This document shows, one piece after another, positions 57,646 through 64,000 of a stretch of 64,000 nucleotides of DNA (its first letter is position 1; each line of letters opens with the position of its first letter). Source of the stretch: Nemopilema nomurai. Lineage: Eukaryota; Cnidaria; Scyphozoa; Rhizostomeae; Rhizostomatidae. A program made the translations under genes and the position numbers. The DNA is taken from assembly GCA_003864495.1 (NCBI GenBank), contig ML133437.1, positions 2,108,001 to 2,172,000 of the forward strand, given 5' to 3'. The notes under the pieces were generated by a model, which ran no database searches, was not told the DNA's origin, and was given only the letters and a program-made list of their open reading frames with translations.

Positions 57646-57801
57646 ATGAGGGCAACTTCAAATCAAAGCTTAAATCCACACACACTCAAGTATGGCGCGT
57701 GGTATCAGTTTCTTGCCAGACTGCTCTGCCAGTCTTCGAATATGGACCATATTCTCAAAAAGATAGCGTCATGTGGAGCCTACTGTCAAGTTATCACACA
57801 G
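57646..57801 (+). CDS. Possible first coding exon of an unrecognised gene
   Basis: From ATG at 57646 a 52-codon frame runs to a consensus donor (ACACAG|GTAATT). It reads MRATSNQSLNPHTLKYGAWY and continues with QFLARLLCQSSNMDHILKK, a helical, protein-like composition. A second frame is also open here (57606-57860). No downstream exon in matching phase was found, so the gene is incomplete. The LKYGAWY string recalls a FAM47-type motif, but seven residues are not enough to name it. Confidence 0.25.
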
Positions 57802-60037
57802 GTAATTTAGAGAGATTTACAGTTTGTATTTTACAAAAATTGGATCACAGTTACCTGTGAAATCACAGGTTTCCGAATTTAGATTTGAAATTGATAATGG
57901 AAAAGGATTACAATTCTTTATTTTATTCTGTCTAAGAATTCTTCTTGACTTTCATTCAAAGTCCACACCTAACATTTTCATGGTTTGATTTTCTCTGTAT
58001 TGCCTATTTCTAATACAACTATAATGCTTTAAGCAACGTTTCACTTTTTGAAGCATTAGAGCTTTCTAGAGCTTCTATGCACACCATATTCTATATCCCC
58101 TCCAGTCCCATGTTTGACAGAATTTGAAAAGATTTCAAAATCAGTTAAATTTCTAGCACCATCTTAAGAGCACAAATTTCTGAAATGCTTTTTATGCACT
58201 CAGCATTATTATTCTTATTTTACTGTTTCAAAGAAAAAGCATGGATCATGCTCAAACTCAATTTTTTTACAATGGTTTAAAAGCCTGGAGACTTGTGCAT
58301 TAGATATTTATCTCTCAGTAAGAAGATGGTCAATGTCAAAATGGCTGAGACATTTGTGAAACAGAGCTCTCTTCTTTGATCAGACCAAAACCACATCAAG
58401 GTTCCATTCCTCACCCTGCAGAAAGTTTGAGAGATTAAATAACCTGAAAGTGTTATGTGATAAATACTGCAGGGTGACATCAAGTAAAATGCACTTTGAT
58501 CAACTCTTATGCCCTTGAGTATTCTGGATCTTTCTGAGAATGAGCCAAAGTTTTAAAGACAAAAGCGCCAATATTTGTGTCTCATATTTTGACAACCAAA
58601 ACTCTTGGATGTTGTGTAGGAGAGTTGTGAAAATGAAGTTGCGGTAAAATTATATTTGAAATTCTTGATAAGATAAAAACCAAACATTTTAAAAGACATG
58701 TAGTTAACTGTTTGTAACTTTGGCATAGTTTCTTGTTGAAGACCTTTTGATCTTAGTATTGTTTTTACATTTTGCTTATTATTTTCAAATAGATGTTTCG
58801 TGTTACAAAAGTTCACAGTTTGGAGAAACAGAGGATACATATTTTCTCGATACCATTTCTTTACTTTTTCTCCAGCGTTCTACTTCCAATTAGATTATGG
58901 TCTGCCATGGGTAATAAGAACAAAGCAACCCTTCTCCAAACATAACTTCCATGTCCCTATCAAAACAAATCACTGTTTATTTTCAAACCTCCCTAATTTT
59001 ATTACAAATTGCTTTTAGATTATCTGAAAAGTAATGCATCCATCTTCCCAAATTTGTGTGCTTCCTTTTCAAATCTTTACTAGACTTTAACGTTAAAAAG
59101 TATAAGTAATAGAGATATTATCTCAAATTAATTTTTCCTGGACTGGGGGCCTAGTAGTCACCCCCAGTGATATTAATATTCCGCTCTTCAACCACCAAAC
59201 TGTTCTTGCTTTTCATTTTACAGAAATTCTTCCATTTACCCCAAACTTCCCACTGATTCAGATCCCCCCTCTTGATTAAGGGTGGTCGATATTTTCCATC
59301 GCCCCTCTCAACCGTCCCTTGTACACGCTCTCTATTTTCTAATTCGAAGATACATGCAAGCACATGTTATGGAATCGTCTTCAAACAAACGCCCGTCGCA
59401 TCCTGGTATCTTATGACGATGCCTCCCGTGCGTGACGTAACGCATCGACTTGTTCTGTAGTTGCTTTAGCATTTCCTGCATTGGCCCTCGCTATTTTCAG
59501 TTCGGACCCACATCGCGAACGCAAGCCTTTGATCGTAACAATAACAAAAGAGCACACATAATAGGCGCGTACATCTTTCTCGCTAGCCATTCTTATCAAT
59601 TATTCTATATTTTTGCTTATCTCTTTGTTTATTATTGCAAGTGGCACAAAGACTCTTTGATTCGCATTGTGGTGCTCCGTTGAGGCTTTAATTCCTCGCT
59701 CTTTGTGAGAACAACAGGGCTGGCTGGATGTGGAAACGCTTCTTGACTATAGAAAAAATGTTCTGCAAATGGCTTTCGTGGGCAAACAGCAGGCGAAAGC
59801 AATCGTGGAATTCGCTGCATAAACACGGCTGTTTGCGCTGATTTTCAGAAACGTCGTGTCCTTTCAAACGGGCTGGAATTCCTCTCGGTGCTTGAACTTC
59901 ATTTATCATCTTGAAACGCCGATTTCCTCACCGAAAGCCTCAAGATCCAGCAGTAATTTCTACGGAATGGCGCAAGCCTTGTTGTACTCTTCGACAGCAC
60001 CTTATACTACACATTCTGACAGGGCAGTTTTTGTCTA
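57802..60037. other. No gene recognised
   Basis: A+T-rich. A reverse-orientation fragment of the dispersed short repeat lies at about 58783-58827, and GAAGTTGCGGTAAA near 58635 resembles 31493-31510. A possible short exon (58877-58910, between TTTCTCCAG and a GTAATA donor) could not be connected. Confidence 0.4.
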
Positions 60038-61130
60038 ATGCCTACCATTGGAAGGTAAGTGAAGTTTTTTGAAGCTGTTGAAATCGGCGCTAATGAAAGT
60101 TGGTTATTTTTCGAGTATGATAATTTTGCAACCGCCGATACACCGTGGGAAAGTTGAAGTCTAGGGTCTGAGCGTGTTTACAGATGTTCCAAAATACCTT
60201 AGTTGCTCCATATTCTGTGCATTTCCTTGCAGCTTTTGACTGAAGGCATAGAAATGCCTTAGAGTACATTTCCTTTATCGAATTTCCTTCATACACTATC
60301 CGTTATAATTGCTAAACAAACAGACATACCCGCTTACTACGCACATAGGTACCAAAGTATCTTTTTGTATCCATCAGACCATATTAATTGTTTTTAGCTT
60401 AGGTCCGCGGATACTTTTTTTGTTGTTAATTTTTCGAATAATTTGGAATATTGATGGGCTTAAATCGTAGGTTAGTGCTTGAAGTGGGTTATTCTAAATC
60501 AGGGAAGCGTAGAGTGCTGCAATCCAAAATTAGGTGATAATTAGGTAATCGATATCGACTCGATTTCGCTTAAAAGGATTATTTAAATTTTGGCTGCGAT
60601 GTGGTTTGTACTAAACAGCATTTAAAATTGCGACAAAAACATCAAATAATTGAATCTGGATGTATTCGTGTTTTTCTGACAATCAAATACACTCGCCAAG
60701 GATTTAAGCTAAATTTTAAGCGAATTGGTTTTTGAATATGCCATTTAGCCCCGTTTCAAGTAACTGAAAAATTCCCATGAACAGCTGTTATTATGAGAAA
60801 CTTTTCATAGGGGATGAAACAAACGAAAGAGTCACTACAACTGTACTATAATTTTAATTTCTATCTTAATCTTGCGAGATTTTGTGCATTTTCTTGGCAC
60901 TTGGACGAAATTTCTTCAGAATTAAAAAGTCATTCGTCAATTGCCAAGCCTTTTCCCTGTTTATAGTAGACATTTACATAAACATATTTTTGTTTCTCAG
61001 TAACAAAGCATTTAGTGGGTTTGTACTAAGAGCTTCCTTAAAATCAAGAAATTATTCACTGAAATTCTTTTCTACGTTGCGAACGGAAGCTGTTTTTGAT
61101 GCTGCCGTTGAATACAACGACGAACCTTGA
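60038..61130 (+). CDS. Tentative small two-exon gene (48 aa)
   Basis: ATG at 60038 opens a 17-base coding exon (MPTIG plus two bases) ending at a strong donor AG|GTAAGT. The acceptor TTTCTCAG at 60993-61000 restores phase exactly (AG+T = Ser), and the frame runs to a TGA at 61128. The product would be 48 aa: basic and helical in the middle (GFVLRASLKSRNYSLKFF) with an acidic end (AAVEYNDEP). The middle resembles a mitochondrial targeting-type segment. There is no recognised family. Phase match and splice quality are the only evidence; other downstream exons may be used instead. Confidence 0.3.
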
Positions 61131-62397
61131 ATCAGGGCCATCCTAGAGTCGTTTCAGTTCTGAAAGTTCTCTATCTGCAATTTGGTTTAGTTAGCAGCAC
61201 TCTCACGTTACACTGGACTCATAGCAATGAAATGCAGCTCAATGCCTGGATGACGAAATATATCTCAATCAAGTAGATTTAGGCCACTGTTTAGTGTTTT
61301 CTGAATTCTTCTGAAAAAGCCGATTCAACTCATCCCCCAAAAATGATATTGAAGATACCTTACGTGGCCTGTTTTTCAAAAGCTTTGCATGAGTAAGAAA
61401 TTTTTGCGAATAAGAAACGAGAATAGTTGAAAGAGGAGTGAAGGCAATTTCTGTAAGTGTGGATAATACTATCAGAGTTTCAACAATTGTGGCTATAATG
61501 TTAGTCAACGCGCTTTTGCCGTACTGGTGAAAGATGTGTTTACCTTAAAGGGCTGTTTATATAGTATCGGTGAATTCTGTATTGTTAGTAAATATTTACA
61601 GCCTCATAATTAGTAATCTTGAGTATTTTACGTTCACGTTTTGTTACTGTGATTATTCTTCTGTTCCTGCTATGGTTTTTTGCATGAAGTTTTGTGTTAT
61701 CCTTGGTGACACAAGTGATGTTTGTAAAAATATGTCTTCGTTTACGTTTCTTATCGAGATTATGTAAGAAAAGCTTACAGGAGGTCGCGATAAGGTTAAA
61801 CGCAAGAACTGTTTTCTCCATTTACACGGTGCAGGCTACAAAGGTCTTTTGAAACGTTTTTCGATCAATGCTCTTTCCGCTCTGTCAAAAGGGGTTTGTA
61901 AACAGTTCAGCAATAGTAGCAAGAGATACCAAGAAAGTATGAAAGCAAGATAATCCGAGAAATGAAAAGACAATTTTGAAGTTATTTATTGGTTCAACTC
62001 CTTTCCTTGTCATCTCTCTTTATCAGATTGCTTTCGTTCTGAAGTCAAATTCTAAAGTCAAATGCAATACAGACTGTTGTCAAATGCAATACAGACTGTT
62101 GTTAAATGCAATTTTCTTTTCTTCTAGAGCATTCATGATCCCGAAGAGTGGTTGGCAAGGAACCTTGAGTTAATTATCACGCAATCAATTGCACTCTGCA
62201 CTTTCAAAGAGAACAAGGGACTGTAGCAAATCAAAGCTGTTGCTGTTGCTGCAATAGATCATGGCAGATGACTCGCTTTTCAAATAGAACCTCGTAGACA
62301 TAACACTTCACCGGATTTTCAACAGTTTCCATTTCGACCAAAGTTTCCACGCTAGAATAGCCTACAGGTTCCTCTTGATTAAACCGGTGTAAACAAA
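61131..62397. other. No gene recognised; 5' flank of the cadherin
   Basis: Short duplication of TTGT(C/T)AAATGCAAT(A) units at about 62060-62112. No obvious promoter motif before the cadherin ATG. Confidence 0.4.
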
Positions 62398-63730
62398 ATG
62401 AAAGCGTCTCCTGATGCCTTTGTATTACCAACTGCATTGGTTATTTTTGTATTACTGGCAGCCATGCCAAACATTATTCACGGTAGGTTACTCCAACTTC
62501 TCTCTCTATTGCTTTCGCTACCTTCCCACGTCATTGGTTATTTTCTCAGACACCCGGAAATTCAACTTCTTAGAAGGTCTGATTGATTATCGAAGAAAGG
62601 TTGAAACTTTATTAATTATTTGTATTTTCCTTCCCAATCCTTGTTCCTTCTACAAGTGGAAAACAAAAAGTTGTATCACGCATTGTCTTGCAACTTCACT
62701 CTGTCATCAATGCTTATTCCTTTTTCAGGCATCAACTATAGACCGCATTTCACACGATCGCAACTTATACAATCAATCGTAGAGAATTCACCCAGAGGTA
62801 ATCAGGCTTGACTACTATCGTTTAATTCAATTGCGGGATTTTGCTTTTCATCCCCCTTCTTCGATGTATTATCGTACTTTTCTCATCTTTCTTTCTTCTT
62901 TTTTCTCTATTTATTTTCTTCTCTTCCCTTTCGTTACCATAATCCTGCTTGCTCACCCTTCTTGAACCCTTTTTTGCACGTCACGCCCCCTTTTCAGCTT
63001 CCCCTAATTTTGCCTGTTTTTTCCTCCCATTTCTTCATATACCCTCTCATTTTTGCTTGACTTCCACAATGGCCGATTTCTCATTCATTCTTGCATCCCT
63101 ACTGGGCTTGGATTTATCCTTCTTCTAAACTGCCCTTCTCTTTATTTTTCAAATACAATGCATTTTATTTACAGTTACAGTGAAATCGAATTCACCTTCG
63201 TTGCTACGCAAGTCCTCACCGATAGCCTTTTATCTGATCGCTGCATTCAAATGGCAATCCCTCTAATCTTTCTCTTTTGTCTGAAACTAAGCGAAAGAAG
63301 TGCCGGCTTTTGTCCCTGGGTCAATCGTTAGAACTCAATTGATTGGACCTAGCGAGTAGGAACCCTAAACGCTAAATTCATAAGAAGAATTGGTCAAGCA
63401 TCAAAGAAGAATTCACCTGAAAGCCGTCGCAAGTGTCAAATAGCAGAAATTTGTTGCCCATCTCTGAGGACGTCTGAAGTCGTTTTATCTGTTATCTACT
63501 CAACATTTGCGGCTTCTTTCAATTGTCTCTCAATTTCTATTATCTCCCCACCCAGTGCAACATGTTATGTTGTCTCTCTTGCAGGAACATCTGTAACGAG
63601 GCTGTCCGATTACGCACAAGATGACGAGGGTGACGTCATAAAGTATAGCCTAGACACCTTTGGGCAGTCTTACTGTGACGTCGATTCCTCCTCCGGACTG
63701 GTCACTCTTTCAAAACCTTTGGACAGGGAA
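62398..63730 (+). CDS. Cadherin, 5' end only (runs off the window)
   Basis: Exons 62398-62482, 62729-62797 and 63585-63730 join in phase 1, 1 and 0 to the first 100 residues. Residues 1-28 are a signal peptide (LPTALVIFVLLAAMPNIIHG at its end). The mature part enters a cadherin repeat: ENSPRGTSVTRLSDYAQDDE, then VIKYSLDTFG, and DSSSGLVTLSKPLDRE. ENSP.GT.V, the acidic DDEGD step, and the S-G-x-V-x-L-x-x-x-LDRE signature are the usual calcium-binding ectodomain elements, although the canonical DADxG is replaced by AQDDEGD. Cadherins mediate calcium-dependent cell adhesion. The rest of the gene, including cytoplasmic motifs that would decide the subtype, lies beyond 64000. Confidence 0.85.
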
Positions 63731-64000
63731 GTACGTCGAATTTCACTGAAATTTCTACATATTTAAGAATTATTTCCCCGAAATTTGAAAGGTCTGAATA
63801 CTTAATGCATGTGCGCTAGCTTAATCTCGCTGTAATTGGACTTTTACTTCATCTCAGGTCTTAATTTATGTAGTTTATGCAATTTATGTCCTTCTCTTTT
63901 ATTAAACCAGGTTCTTTGTTGGTCAACTTAATCTATGTAAAGTCAGGCTTTGATTTCGACTACAAAGCCTGGGTATTCTATTTTCTACTTTGTTAGCCAG
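63731..64000 (+). other. Cadherin intron 3 (partial)
   Basis: Starts with GTACGT directly after the LDRE codons. No further exon is recognised before the window ends. Confidence 0.6.

Noticed and set aside
1..64000. CRISPR arrays, bacterial operons, rRNA or tRNA genes
   Set aside because: The tandem arrays lack regular unique spacers, the genes are spliced eukaryotic ones, and no convincing tRNA B-box or cloverleaf was seen by eye.

Overview
The window is eukaryotic nuclear DNA, A+T-rich, with GT-AG introns, long gene-poor stretches, minisatellites and remnants of dispersed repeats. The conserved genes (SKP1, SDF2, TEX264, SNX17, CREBL2, a cadherin, an atonal-superfamily bHLH factor) are metazoan. 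The intron-rich but compact gene style and the secreted flavin amine oxidase suggest a cnidarian, most likely an anthozoan (coral or anemone). That assignment is inference; no ribosomal or mitochondrial marker is present. Most genes had to be assembled across introns by matching reading phase at splice sites, so exon lists are given in each entry.

Layout. 0.7-2.2 kb: SKP1 (+, five coding exons, 162 aa). 3.1-3.6 kb: tentative small two-exon gene (+). 4.2-6.7 kb: a coiled-coil gene (+) whose frame is interrupted by one in-frame TAA three codons before a splice donor. 7.75-13.8 kb: an uninterrupted 6 kb coding exon (-) for a ~2014-residue coiled-coil protein with NPF and DLF/acidic motifs at its C terminus. 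16.6-21.6 kb: SDF2 (-, seven coding exons, 210 aa). 21.8-22.8 kb: TEX264-like (+, three exons, 206 aa), head-to-head with SDF2 across 223 bp. 27.4-28.2 kb: bHLH transcription factor (+). 32.9-40.2 kb: SNX17 (+, fifteen coding exons, 469 aa). 45.06-46.16 kb: an inverted-repeat (foldback/MITE-like) element. 50.3-54.6 kb: secreted FAD-dependent amine oxidase (+, 516 aa) with an inferred TATA box and 5' UTR exon. 56.1-56.65 kb: CREBL2 (-, 104 aa). 57.6 and 60.0-61.1 kb: tentative exons of unrecognised genes. 62.4 kb to the window end: first three coding exons of a cadherin (+, runs off the edge).

Functional grouping. SDF2 (ER chaperone adaptor) and TEX264 (ER-phagy receptor family) share one intergenic promoter and both act at the ER. 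SNX17 (endosomal recycling) and the NPF-bearing coiled-coil protein plausibly act in membrane traffic, but they are 19 kb apart and no operon-like link is implied. No CRISPR array, rRNA or convincing tRNA was seen. I found no clear evidence of an entirely new multi-gene system. The most unusual items are the in-frame stop in the coiled-coil gene, the single-exon coiled-coil giant with endocytic motifs, minisatellites abutting splice sites of SDF2 and SNX17, a perfect 16-bp-stem hairpin in SNX17 intron 1, and the foldback element with tandem repeats in its arms.
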